In this document: positions 25,602 to 34,316 of the stretch, piece by piece | How positions within the stretch are numbered: position 1 is the stretch's first letter | Layout of the letters: every line of letters begins with the position of its first letter | Assembly (NCBI RefSeq): GCF_008014695.1 | Contig: NZ_VOXE01000003.1 | Coordinates: 186,001-250,000, forward strand | DNA from: Chryseobacterium sp. | GTDB lineage: Bacteria > Bacteroidota > Bacteroidia > Flavobacteriales > Weeksellaceae | DNA: 64,000 nt | Direction of reading: 5' to 3' | Notes under the pieces: generated by a model | Seen by the model: the letters and a program-made list of their open reading frames with translations, nothing else | What the model was told of the DNA's origin: nothing | Database searches by the model: none | Program-made: the position numbers and the translations under genes

Positions 25602-27644
25602 CTATTTTAGGATCTGATAAACAATGAGTGAAGCCAAATATGCAATTCCCGACATTCCGAGGAGCTGTGCCACTGTCCATTTCCAGGATTTGGTTTCCCT
25701 GTATACTACAGCCAAAGTTGAAACACACTGCATGGCAAAAGCGTAAAAGAAAAGAATTGAAACTCCAGTTGCAAAGTTAAAGACTTTTTCGCCGTTCGGT
25801 TTCACATCGTGACGCATTTTATCGATCACTTTTCCTTCTGGCGCGTCGTCATCGAGGCTGTAAAGCGTCGACATTGTGCCCACAAATACTTCCCTTGCCA
25901 CAAAACTGGTCAGAATTCCAACTCCCATTTTCCAGTCATAACCTAGCGGTGCAATAGCAGGTTCTATCGATTTTCCCATTTTTGCCAGATAGGAATTTTC
26001 GAGTTTAACATCAGATGCCAGCCATTGACCAGATTTATGATTGGGCCCGAAATAACTGAAAAACCAGATTAATATACTCACAATAAAAATGATTTTTCCG
26101 GCGCCGGTTATAAATTCCCAGACTTTTTCAAGCATCAGTCTGAAATCATATCCGAAAAGAGGCATTTTATACGTCGGCAAATCCATCACAAGGAATGATT
26201 TGCCTTTATTTTTAATGAATTTCTTTAAAACAATCGCCGCCAGTAAAGACATAAAAAATCCTAAAAAATACATCGCCATCAACGCCAGTGCTTTGTAACT
26301 GATTCCGCCGAAATATTCATCGGGAATGATGAGCCCAATAATGATACTGTACACTGGAAGCCTTGCGGAGCAGGTCATAAAAGGTGTTACCAAAATGGTA
26401 ATTAGTCTTTCTTTTACATTTTCGATGTTTCTAGTCGACATGATCGCCGGTATAGCACAAGCAGTTCCGGAAACGAGCGGTACAATGCTTTTTCCGTTCA
26501 ATCCGAACGGTCTTAAAAACCGGTCCATGAGGAAAATAACCCGCGCCATATATCCCGAATCCTCTAAAAGATAAAGGAAATAAAGCAAAATCCCGATCTG
26601 CGGCGCGAAAATGATGATTCCGCCCAGCCCGGGAATAATTCCGTTTGAAATAAGCGAATTGATAGGTCCTTCTGGAAGCGCATCCTTTGCAGTGTTCGAA
26701 AGCCAGAGAAAAGTACTGTCAATCCAGTTCATCGGGTATTCCGCTAAAAAGAAAACACTCTGGAAAATCAGCAACAGAATAGCTGCGAAAATAAAATAGC
26801 CCCAAAACCTGTGAACGAGAACTTTATCCAGTTTTTCGGTGAGGAGTTCTTTAAACTGTGGCTTTTTTGATAAAACTTTTGAGATGATCCGGTCGATATT
26901 CTGATACCTTCTGATGGTTTCCTGAGTCTGAAGTCTTTTCGGAACCAGACATTTGGCATCTTCATAGTTCATCTGATCCCGTACAGATTCCAGCTTACCG
27001 AGATAAGTATCTGAGGAAAGCAGGGTCCAGACTTTATAATGATTGCTCTCTGCAGTATTGGAAAGTATCTTGAAAATCAAGCCCTTCTGTTCTACCGGAA
27101 TTTCGAAGGAAATTTTATCGGATTTTAAGAATCCGGAACGGAATATTTCTTCCCGGAGTTCATCAATTCCCAGATTCTGTTTGGCATTGGTCTGCAGCAC
27201 TTTAACACCCAATTCTTTGGACAGTTCCTCAAGATTGATGTTGATGCCGCGTCTTTCTGCCTGATCAATCTGGTTCACCACCAATAGAATGGGAATTCCT
27301 AAATCCTGAATCTGTTGAAAAAGTAACAAACCTCTTTTGATGCTCAGTGCTTCAAGAATATACACCACACCGGCGTAATGATGCTGTTCTTCAATTAAAA
27401 ATTTAGAAAAAATGGCTTCATCTTCGGAGGTCGGATAAACACTGTAGGAGCCCGGCAAATCAATTATTTCAACATTTTCATCTTTATAATCGTAGTTCCC
27501 GGAATGGCTGGCTACGGTTACTCCGGCATAATTGCCGGTTTTCTGCTTTTTATTACAGAGCAGGTTGAAAACGGTAGATTTTCCGACATTTGGATTTCCG
27601 ACAAGAAGTATTTGTTTTTTTTTAGAAGTTTCCTGCATGTTCAT
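25602..27644 (-). CDS. feoB: Ferrous iron transporter FeoB
   Basis: Inner-membrane Fe(II) transporter with an N-terminal G-protein domain. Visible are G1 GNPNVGKSTVFN (about residues 15-26), the G2 region NYAGVTV, G3 DLPGSYS and G4 NQID, then about ten membrane helices with two Gate domains (SGTACAIPAIMSTRN and FVAREVFVGTMS are characteristic). About 680 residues, slightly short of E. coli FeoB (773). Three starts are possible (GTG 27647, ATG 27644, ATG 27638). An AAGG three bases before the 27644 ATG and nine before 27638 allows either ATG. It follows feoA by 26 bases. Confidence 0.96.
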   Translation of the reverse strand: MNMQETSKKKQILLVGNPNVGKSTVFNLLCNKKQKTGNYAGVTVASHSGNYDYKDENVEIIDLPGSYSVYPTSEDEAIFSKFLIEEQHHYAGVVYILEALSIKRGLLLFQQIQDLGIPILLVVNQIDQAERRGININLEELSKELGVKVLQTNAKQNLGIDELREEIFRSGFLKSDKISFEIPVEQKGLIFKILSNTAESNHYKVWTLLSSDTYLGKLESVRDQMNYEDAKCLVPKRLQTQETIRRYQNIDRIISKVLSKKPQFKELLTEKLDKVLVHRFWGYFIFAAILLLIFQSVFFLAEYPMNWIDSTFLWLSNTAKDALPEGPINSLISNGIIPGLGGIIIFAPQIGILLYFLYLLEDSGYMARVIFLMDRFLRPFGLNGKSIVPLVSGTACAIPAIMSTRNIENVKERLITILVTPFMTCSARLPVYSIIIGLIIPDEYFGGISYKALALMAMYFLGFFMSLLAAIVLKKFIKNKGKSFLVMDLPTYKMPLFGYDFRLMLEKVWEFITGAGKIIFIVSILIWFFSYFGPNHKSGQWLASDVKLENSYLAKMGKSIEPAIAPLGYDWKMGVGILTSFVAREVFVGTMSTLYSLDDDAPEGKVIDKMRHDVKPNGEKVFNFATGVSILFFYAFAMQCVSTLAVVYRETKSWKWTVAQLLGMSGIAYLASLIVYQILK

Positions 27645-27670
27645 CACCTTAATCCATTAAAAATTGAAAA

Positions 27671-27925
27671 TCAGCTTAAGGCCTCAACAATGATGAAGCG
27701 TGCTTCTTCCTCGCGAAGTGCAATTCTGCTTTTTTCATCACCGAACTCTATATAAAGTGGCCCTTTAAACGGTGCCTGATAAAGAATCCTGAAAGCGGTT
27801 TCCGGTAAAAGTCCCATTTCAATGATTTTGTTCGGCATTCTGAGGTCTTCATTTTCGTAGCCCACTATTTTCCCGAGTTTGTCTTTCGGGAAACAGCATA
27901 ATTTATCTGAAATGTCTCTTTTCAA
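27671..27925 (-). CDS. feoA: FeoA-family protein
   Basis: Small cytoplasmic SH3-like protein needed for FeoB function. The core GKIVGYENEDLRMPNKIIEMGLLPETAFRILY has the family pattern of a conserved glycine followed by a helix with MGL. The start is placed at a TTG giving MKRDISDKL (84 residues). The frame is open to a TTG at 27946, but that codon lies inside the presumed -7 box, and the first in-frame ATG would cut into the domain. It is the first gene of the feoA - feoB - Cys-rich operon. Confidence 0.88.
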   Translation of the reverse strand: MKRDISDKLCCFPKDKLGKIVGYENEDLRMPNKIIEMGLLPETAFRILYQAPFKGPLYIEFGDEKSRIALREEEARFIIVEALS

Positions 27926-27943
27926 TAGGAAGAATTTGTGGAA

Positions 27944-27951
27944 CAAAGATA
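27944..27951 (-). promoter_or_regulatory. Candidate -7 box of the feo operon
   Basis: On the minus strand this reads TATCTTTG (TAnnTTTG), about 19 bases before the TTG start of feoA at 27925. It overlaps the longest possible reading frame, which argues for the shorter FeoA. No Fur box was recognised. Confidence 0.45.
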
Positions 27952-28000
27952 GTTATTTAAATTTAATCTAAATAAGCACTTTCTGGATACATGACTAATT

Positions 28001-28038
28001 TCATATAAAAAATCCGGAAACATTTCTGTTCCCGGATT
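28001..28038 (-). terminator. Terminator after the first GLPGLI gene
   Basis: A 12-bp stem with one G-T pair (AATCCGGAAACA at 28011-28022 with 28027-28038) and a TTTC loop. On the minus strand it is followed by a T-rich run. It lies about 27 bases after the stop at 28065. Confidence 0.8.
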
Positions 28039-28064
28039 CACAATATAATTTAGCTGATATGAAT

Positions 28065-28967
28065 TTAGTTTTTCTTTTTTCCTGAGGTCGGCTCCGCATC
28101 AATTTCTATAGGATTGGTGTTCGCATCATAAAAATCACGCATCATTTTTTCCTGCTGTTTCACCATTTCGCCGATAGTCGTATCGCTTCCGGGCATTTTC
28201 TGGGATAAAACTTCAGGTTTTAAATAAGGTCTAGCTGAAGCCATTGGATCTTTTTTGAAATCTCCAAAGGTTTTATTGAATTTTTCTCTGGAAACTTCTA
28301 CGGGTTTTCCACCATCACCTCCGGGCGAAATACTTTCAGCATAAGAGACTTCTTTAAAGTTTTCAATTTTTTTATTTCCTCTCAGTTCCCACGAATAGTT
28401 TTTGGCATCATCTTCAATTTTCACGATCAAACCGGGAAGCCCGTAAAATTTATAGGGTCCGTCCTGAAATGGAAGATCTGCAGAAAACCATGCGGTCCAT
28501 TTTCTTCCACCGAACTCTGTGGTGGCTTTCTGAGTATTGTAAGTGCCTACTTTCTCTTTTTCATTCTGAATATTCCATTTGAACTTCACCTCATCATTGT
28601 AGGCAATGTTCATCGGTGTGAAGCCATTGGCGATCCTTTCGATATAAAGAATTTTCATATCAGGATACATTTTATAGATTTTTTCGGAAAACTTCGGCAT
28701 TTTAATCGTCTTTGAAATATCCTTAAACGTTCCCGATTTCTGCATTGCCTCTATCTGAACTTTAAGAATGGAATCCTGAGCAATTAAAGTGTAGTCGCGG
28801 TATATTGATTTTTCTTTCGTAATGTCCAAAATCATGATTACCTTTTCAGTAGCCTCTACGCCTTTTTTAGGTTTGAACGTGAGTTCATAAAAAAACCGGT
28901 TTGCTGTTTCCTGTGCATTCACAGCGAAGAAGGCAGTAAGCAAAAACAAAGTAACTATTCTTTTCAT
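28065..28967 (-). CDS. GLPGLI-family secreted protein (first copy)
   Basis: A 300-residue exported protein with a signal peptide (about 1-18, AFFAVNAQ). The family-naming motif is in FYGLPGLIVKIEDD (about 178-191), preceded by the conserved WTAWFSADLPFQDGPYKF. The family is confined largely to Bacteroidota, has no assigned biochemical activity, and is often encoded beside TonB-dependent or beta-barrel outer-membrane proteins, as is the second copy here at 29628. The two copies share the same layout and are clearly paralogous. Probably periplasmic or outer-membrane-associated. Monocistronic, ended by the hairpin at 28001-28038. Confidence 0.9.
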   Translation of the reverse strand: MKRIVTLFLLTAFFAVNAQETANRFFYELTFKPKKGVEATEKVIMILDITKEKSIYRDYTLIAQDSILKVQIEAMQKSGTFKDISKTIKMPKFSEKIYKMYPDMKILYIERIANGFTPMNIAYNDEVKFKWNIQNEKEKVGTYNTQKATTEFGGRKWTAWFSADLPFQDGPYKFYGLPGLIVKIEDDAKNYSWELRGNKKIENFKEVSYAESISPGGDGGKPVEVSREKFNKTFGDFKKDPMASARPYLKPEVLSQKMPGSDTTIGEMVKQQEKMMRDFYDANTNPIEIDAEPTSGKKKN

Positions 28968-29088
28968 TTTTTAATTATTTACTGTATTAGTTCAGAAAGG
29001 CACCAGATTGTTACAGAAATTTTATGAAAATTTTAATAAATAATTTATTTAAAAGTGGCGCCGGAATTTTTAACTTTATAAAAAAATT

Positions 29089-29616
29089 ATGGATTCTTTA
29101 CCACATCTAAGAAAAGAACTGCAGCAGGAGTATGAAACCACTAAAAAGTTCTTTGACCTTTTTCCGGAGGGAAAAAACGATTATGCTCCACATGAAAAAA
29201 GCATGAAACTGATGCCCCTTGCCACGCATGTTGCCGAAATTTTCGGGTGGCCTGATTTTATGCTGAAAACGGATAAACTTGATTTTGCAGCAGGTGATTA
29301 TCAACCTACTTTTTTAACCACAAAAAAGGAACTTCAGCAAAAATTTGAAGAAGATTATGCGAACAGCAAAAAAGCGCTTGAAAACATCACCGAAGAGGAC
29401 TTGAACGGTCGCTGGACGATGCATGTTGGTGAAAAACAGCTTGCAGATTATAACAAATACGAAGCGATAAGGGTGGCGCTGGATCAGATCACGCATCACC
29501 GCGCCCAACTTGGTGTTTATTACCGTTTGCTCGACATTCCGCTTCCCGGAAGTTACGGCCCGACTGCAGATGATGAAGTTTTTAAAAATACGTTACAAAG
29601 AAGCCCCATAATTTGA
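29089..29616 (+). CDS. DinB/YfiT-like metal-dependent protein
   Basis: A 175-residue four-helix-bundle protein of the DinB family, whose members bind a divalent metal through three histidines and often act as thiol-dependent transferases. The candidate ligands are in LATHVAEIFGW (about 45-55) and ITHHRAQLGVYYRLL (about 138-152), the usual first and last positions. Its biochemical role is unknown. It is the only + strand gene between two minus-strand GLPGLI genes, and its stop codon lies inside its own terminator hairpin. Confidence 0.88.
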   Translation: MDSLPHLRKELQQEYETTKKFFDLFPEGKNDYAPHEKSMKLMPLATHVAEIFGWPDFMLKTDKLDFAAGDYQPTFLTTKKELQQKFEEDYANSKKALENITEEDLNGRWTMHVGEKQLADYNKYEAIRVALDQITHHRAQLGVYYRLLDIPLPGSYGPTADDEVFKNTLQRSPII

Positions 29617-29630
29617 GGCTTCTTTTTTTA
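29597..29630 (+). terminator. Terminator overlapping the end of the DinB gene
   Basis: AAAGAAGCC (29597-29605) pairs with GGCTTCTTT (29617-29625) and is followed by a run of T. The left arm is coding and the TGA stop (29614-29616) lies in the loop. It also abuts the convergent GLPGLI gene. Confidence 0.85.
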
Positions 29631-30500
29631 TGGTTTCAGTTCTATTTTGTTGTTGTTGGCCGCCATTTCTTCGCGGGCCGCTTTCTCCATTTCTCTTAAA
29701 ACATCTTTTGGTTCCGAAATCTCCTTCCCGTTGATGTTGATTTTTACTTTGGAATTGGGGCGGTTAAGCATTTCGCGCATTCCCTGCACCGGATCATTTT
29801 CGTGCTGTTTAAGCAGCTTTACGTACTGTTGACGGTTCACTTCAAGGGGTTTTTTCCTGAGCAGAGGGATGTCTTTCCCTTTGGTGTCCAGTTCTTCCTG
29901 TTTGGTTTCCGGAATTTTTTTAATTCCTTTCAGTTCCATATTATGACTTCCTGTCTCGTCTGATATTTCAACGATCAGCCCGGGAAGTCCAGAGAATTTA
30001 TACGGTCCGTCCTGAACAGGAACATCGGTTGTAAACCAGGCGGTCCAGTTTCTTCCGGTAAAAGTGGTTGCCGCTTTCTGGACGTTAAATTCACCCAACT
30101 GCTTTTTCTCGGGCGAAATTTTCCAGACCGGTTTCCTGTCTTCCAGCACTTTATAGGAGTCGTTGCCGATGGAGGTCACTAAAAATGTTTTATAATCGGG
30201 ATAGGTTTTTTCCACCTCATAATCCACCTCCCCTCCATTTCTTTGTCTGGATACCGAAATGCTTTTCATTCCGGATGCCATCTGTTTTTTGATGCTCTCA
30301 TTGATTATGGAATCGCTTTCAAAAGCACTTTTGCTGTAATATTTTGAGCCGTTTTTATGAATATCGAGATACATCCATTCTTTTTTCAGACTGTCGGTTT
30401 TTGTAGAATCCGGCCTAAATCTGTATTCATAGATCACTCTGCTGTTCTGCGCTGAAAAAAACAATGAGAACAACACAAAAAGAAGTGCAATTTTTTTCAT
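29628..30500 (-). CDS. GLPGLI-family secreted protein (second copy)
   Basis: A 290-residue exported protein with a signal peptide (about 1-17, FSLFFSAQ) and the motif FSGLPGLIVEISDE, preceded by WTAWFTTDVPVQDGPYKF. It is closely similar in layout to the copy at 28065, including the C-terminal region rich in charged residues. It begins seven bases after the stop of the outer-membrane beta-barrel gene, so the two are probably one operon, the context usual for this family. The function is not established; a role supporting the barrel protein is inferred from linkage only. Confidence 0.9.
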   Translation of the reverse strand: MKKIALLFVLFSLFFSAQNSRVIYEYRFRPDSTKTDSLKKEWMYLDIHKNGSKYYSKSAFESDSIINESIKKQMASGMKSISVSRQRNGGEVDYEVEKTYPDYKTFLVTSIGNDSYKVLEDRKPVWKISPEKKQLGEFNVQKAATTFTGRNWTAWFTTDVPVQDGPYKFSGLPGLIVEISDETGSHNMELKGIKKIPETKQEELDTKGKDIPLLRKKPLEVNRQQYVKLLKQHENDPVQGMREMLNRPNSKVKININGKEISEPKDVLREMEKAAREEMAANNNKIELKP

Positions 30501-30507
30501 GAATTTT

Positions 30508-33204
30508 TTATTTAAAATTGAATTTTACTGTAAACATGACCTGACTTGGGCGCAGCTGCATTCTTGTAAAACTTTCTGAAGTCGCGTTTACCGAATATCT
30601 TTCGAAAACTTTCCTGTTCGCAATATTCATCCATTTCACTTCAAAATCCACTTTTTTTGCTGCCCATGTGTACTGGTAAGACAGATCGTAAAATGCATTT
30701 TTGTAGCTCGTCAGATTGGATCCGGAATTGATTTGGTCCCAGTTAAATCCAATCGTATGGTTCTCCACCGGATAAAAATAAGTACTTAAATTATGGTTAA
30801 AGCCATTGTTTTTAGAATTATTGAGGAAACTTTCCTGCTCGTTCCACGAATAAGTGAGGTTATAATCTAAACTCATCCATGAGAAATAAGTATTATTGAG
30901 TTTAAAACCTACTCTGTTGGAAGTGTTTTTGACTTCGTAAAATTCTTCACCAAACTCCGGAAAAGTGTTGAGAGCATCAGATTGTGATACCGTATTATTG
31001 AAGTTTAAGGAAGCGTTGCTCTTAAATTTTGGAAAATATTTCCCGATCTCAACTCCTGCTGTTCTGGAAGTGGTTTGATTGTCGCGTTCTTCAAATTGGG
31101 TTTTCGTAAATCCGGAACCGTCGAGAAAAGAATTACCGATAATATTCCGGTCTGAATTGCTGTAGCGGTAACTTACATTGAAGAAAAGGTTGTTCAGTGG
31201 ATTCCGGTACTCAATCCTTGATCCTGCAGATTTCGAAAATGTTTCGGGAAGCGGATTGGCTGCGCTCATTGCAGACGGCGAAGTGGGACTGGAAAATATG
31301 AATCCTGCATAACTGTCGTTTGTACTTCCGAAGTTATAGTTCATGTTCGCGCTTACACTGGCTTTCCAAAAAGAGGCGAATGAATACTGCGCGAAAAGTG
31401 AAGGCTCGAAAGTCAGTTTATTTACCGTTTTTGAAACGTTCCTCGCCGGGTCGTCTGCTTTAATATTGTTGAAATTAATGGGAAACTGGGAATAAAGCAT
31501 CCAGGCATCGCTTTTAAAGTTAATTCCTAAAGAAGCATACGGAACTGCATTCGTAAAAGTAAGGTCGTTCGTGTAATCAGTTCCGTACGGAGAAATAACG
31601 CCGTTGGTCACAGTAGAAAACTCGGTATTGAGCTGATCTCTGGAAAAATTTAACCCGACTTCGGGTGTAAACGTCCATTTTTTTGCAGAAAAACCAACAC
31701 TTGCGGAATGATTGATTTCTAAAGTTTTAATGCGGAGATCCTGGATTACAGAATCTGTGTTTTCAAAAAGAAAATCATCTTCGTCAGTTTTAGTGTTTTC
31801 AAATCTCAAATAAGAAGACGGCAGAATTTCCAGCGCCTGTCTGTCGTCCTGATAACTGATGTAAGACATGAAATTCACCAGTTTTTCTTTCCACGGAATA
31901 ATCGTGCTTAAAGAGTTTTGAAATGAAGAAGTTGGCGACTCTACTGATTGCTGCCCGGTAATGGACGAACTTCTTTCCACATTGGCCCGGTCGGCGTTCC
32001 AGAACTGTGAAAAAGTAGTTACGTTCTTAAAAAATCCTTTTTTGGCATTTTTGGTGAAAATCAATTCCCCTTTGGCCTTGTCGGTGTAGAACTTATTTGA
32101 AATATTAGTAATCACAGAATTCTGCGCAGCGAAATAGTAATCCTCATTATACGAATCCCGGGTAACTGCATTATTGGTATAGCTGGCGTTGGCTTTTAGT
32201 TCCCATTCCTTATTTTTGAAAGGATTGGTGAGGAGGTTTGCGGATAGATAGTGCACATTGTTCATGAGGTATCTTTTTTCCGGCAGGTTTGGTGTTGAGG
32301 CGTTTTCAACATTCAGCCAGTCGTTTTGGGAGACATTTCCTCTCCTTCCTTCATATCGGTTTCCGAAAGAAAGGATATTTCCTTCACTTTCCACCTGTTC
32401 GCCGTTGTTATTGGTTTTATAGTTGATAACCCACTGGTTTTTCTGCCCGAAAAACATCGGCGTCAGTTTCAGATTCCAAAGCCAGGGATCTCCGAAGCCG
32501 GTTCCGGCTTCACCCCTACCGGTCATTGTGACTGATTTTTTAAGCTGAACATTCAGTGCTGCATTTTCTGAAGGCACTTTGTCCTGAAGAATTTTCACCG
32601 GCTGGTGGTTTTCCATCACCTCCACTTTCTGCACGGCATCTTTCGGCAATGAGTTGTTGATGGTTCCGTAACCGCCTTCCATTAAATCTTTTCCGTTTAC
32701 ATAGAATTTATTAATCGGTTCGCCCTGATAAAGAACGGTTCCATCCCCATTTACTTCAATTCCCGGGATTTTTCTGAGAACATCGGCAAGGGTGCGGTCG
32801 GCTTTGCTTTCAAAAGCTTTTAAATCATAAGAAATCGTGTCGCCTTTTTTGGTGATGAGTTTGGTTTTCAGTTTCACCTCCTTAATTTCAGTGGCTTCAG
32901 AATCCATCGAAAAATTAAGGTTCTGGTTCTCATTTTTCACCGATTTGGTCTGAGGTTTCTGATTAAAGGCTTTAACTTTCATCTCCACAGTAGGCTCCGC
33001 AGTGGTAAAAGTAACTTTATATTCCCCTTTAGCATTCGAAATTCCATAAGCAATAATGGCATCTTTGCCGGGTTCTTCAACCGTCACACTTGCGCTCGGA
33101 ACTGCTTCCCCGTCAGAATCCACTACTTTTCCGGTAATGGTCTTCTGTGCAAATGCGCTGGTGGTGAAAAATAAAATCAGAAAAAAAGTAAGCGATTGTT
33201 TCAT
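30508..33204 (-). CDS. TonB-dependent-receptor-like outer-membrane beta-barrel protein
   Basis: An 898-residue outer-membrane protein. Signal peptide (about 1-19), then a carboxypeptidase-regulatory-like Ig domain (about 21-105, ITGKVVDSDGEAVPSASVTV), then a plug-like domain (about 115-215, with LADVLRKIPGIEVNGDGTV and KFYVNGKDLMEGGYG), then a long beta-barrel rich in alternating aromatic strands ending in VMFTVKFNFK. This architecture is the outer-membrane beta-barrel family (OMP_b-brl_3) related to SusC/TonB receptors, but I see no N-terminal TonB box. The transported substrate is unknown. It is co-transcribed with the second GLPGLI gene. Confidence 0.88.
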   Translation of the reverse strand: MKQSLTFFLILFFTTSAFAQKTITGKVVDSDGEAVPSASVTVEEPGKDAIIAYGISNAKGEYKVTFTTAEPTVEMKVKAFNQKPQTKSVKNENQNLNFSMDSEATEIKEVKLKTKLITKKGDTISYDLKAFESKADRTLADVLRKIPGIEVNGDGTVLYQGEPINKFYVNGKDLMEGGYGTINNSLPKDAVQKVEVMENHQPVKILQDKVPSENAALNVQLKKSVTMTGRGEAGTGFGDPWLWNLKLTPMFFGQKNQWVINYKTNNNGEQVESEGNILSFGNRYEGRRGNVSQNDWLNVENASTPNLPEKRYLMNNVHYLSANLLTNPFKNKEWELKANASYTNNAVTRDSYNEDYYFAAQNSVITNISNKFYTDKAKGELIFTKNAKKGFFKNVTTFSQFWNADRANVERSSSITGQQSVESPTSSFQNSLSTIIPWKEKLVNFMSYISYQDDRQALEILPSSYLRFENTKTDEDDFLFENTDSVIQDLRIKTLEINHSASVGFSAKKWTFTPEVGLNFSRDQLNTEFSTVTNGVISPYGTDYTNDLTFTNAVPYASLGINFKSDAWMLYSQFPINFNNIKADDPARNVSKTVNKLTFEPSLFAQYSFASFWKASVSANMNYNFGSTNDSYAGFIFSSPTSPSAMSAANPLPETFSKSAGSRIEYRNPLNNLFFNVSYRYSNSDRNIIGNSFLDGSGFTKTQFEERDNQTTSRTAGVEIGKYFPKFKSNASLNFNNTVSQSDALNTFPEFGEEFYEVKNTSNRVGFKLNNTYFSWMSLDYNLTYSWNEQESFLNNSKNNGFNHNLSTYFYPVENHTIGFNWDQINSGSNLTSYKNAFYDLSYQYTWAAKKVDFEVKWMNIANRKVFERYSVNATSESFTRMQLRPSQVMFTVKFNFK

Positions 33205-33403
33205 AGTTTTAATTTAAGGTCATGATATTAGTTAAAAAACCTTTTGAATTGTTACAAAACTTTTGAGCTGAAGGACTTGAGAAAATTATTTCATTGATCT
33301 GCGTTTTTTTTTCTGAAAGGGAGATTTTAGGATTAATTATTGATAAGGATGATAGCCTGCCTTCTGAACAACGCAAAATTTACGACGGTGGTAAAAAATT
33401 TAA

Positions 33404-33411
33404 TACTTTTG
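33404..33411 (+). promoter_or_regulatory. Candidate -7 box of the cupin-8 gene
   Basis: TACTTTTG (TAnnTTTG) ends 20 bases before the ATG at 33432. The rest of the 227-base divergent gap between this gene and the barrel gene shows no other recognisable element. Confidence 0.4.
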
Positions 33412-33431
33412 ACAATTAATATTTTCAGAAT

Positions 33432-34316
33432 ATGGGACTTCACTTAAAACCGATCGATGTTGTAGACGATATTTCGCAAGAAGAATTCCTTGAAAAATAC
33501 CTCAAACCCCGAAAACCTGTCGTGATCCGTAACATGGCAAAGAAATGGCCGGCTTACCAAAAATGGACCCTCGCATATATGAAGGAAATAGTGGGAGACA
33601 CGCAAGTTCCGCTTTACGATTCTTCAAAAGCTGATCCTGCCGCTCCTATTAACACGCCAACAACCAAAATGAAATTTGGCGATTATATAGATTTGATTCA
33701 AAAAGAACCAACAGACCTCAGAATTTTCTTTTTTGATCCCATAAAGCAGGCGAAAAAACTACTTGATGATTATCTTCCTCCGAAAGATTTGATGGGTGGA
33801 TTCCTGGACAAATATCCAAGCATGTTTTTTGGCGGAAAAGGTTCTGTAACCTTCCTGCATTATGATATTGATCTGGCGCATATTTTCCACACCCATTTCA
33901 ACGGCCGGAAACACATTCTTCTTTTTGATTATAAATGGAAAGACCGGCTCTATAAACTTCCGTATGCAACATATGCGTTGGAGGATTATAATATAGAAAA
34001 CCCCGATTTTGAAAAATACCCTGCCTTAGAGGGCGTGGAAGGTTTGGAATGCTTCCTGGAACATGGCGACACCCTTTTTATGCCGACCGGTTACTGGCAC
34101 TGGATGAAATATCTGGACGGAAGTTTTTCGATTTCCCAGCGCGCATGGGATAAGTCCCTGACGGTAAAAGCCCGTTCACTCTGGAACCTCACCGTGCAGA
34201 GAAATGCAGACAATTTCATGAAGAAACTATTGAAGCAGCGGTATATGGACTGGAAAGAAAAAACGGCTATAGCCAATGCAAACTATGCCCTAAAAAAAAA
34301 TCTGCCGAAAAAATAA
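33432..34316 (+). CDS. Cupin-8/JmjC-like Fe(II)/2-oxoglutarate oxygenase-type protein
   Basis: A 294-residue cytoplasmic protein of the cupin-8 (JmjC-like) family. The start PRKPVVIRNMAKKWPAYQKWT (about 26-46) is typical. The metal-binding H-x-D pattern is in FLHYDIDLAHIFHTHF (about 139-154), and the third histidine lies in FMPTGYWHWMKYLDG (about 216-230). Relatives hydroxylate proteins or small molecules using Fe(II) and 2-oxoglutarate, so a hydroxylase is likely, with target unknown. Its stop codon directly abuts that of the convergent M14 peptidase gene, with no base between. Confidence 0.85.
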   Translation: MGLHLKPIDVVDDISQEEFLEKYLKPRKPVVIRNMAKKWPAYQKWTLAYMKEIVGDTQVPLYDSSKADPAAPINTPTTKMKFGDYIDLIQKEPTDLRIFFFDPIKQAKKLLDDYLPPKDLMGGFLDKYPSMFFGGKGSVTFLHYDIDLAHIFHTHFNGRKHILLFDYKWKDRLYKLPYATYALEDYNIENPDFEKYPALEGVEGLECFLEHGDTLFMPTGYWHWMKYLDGSFSISQRAWDKSLTVKARSLWNLTVQRNADNFMKKLLKQRYMDWKEKTAIANANYALKKNLPKK

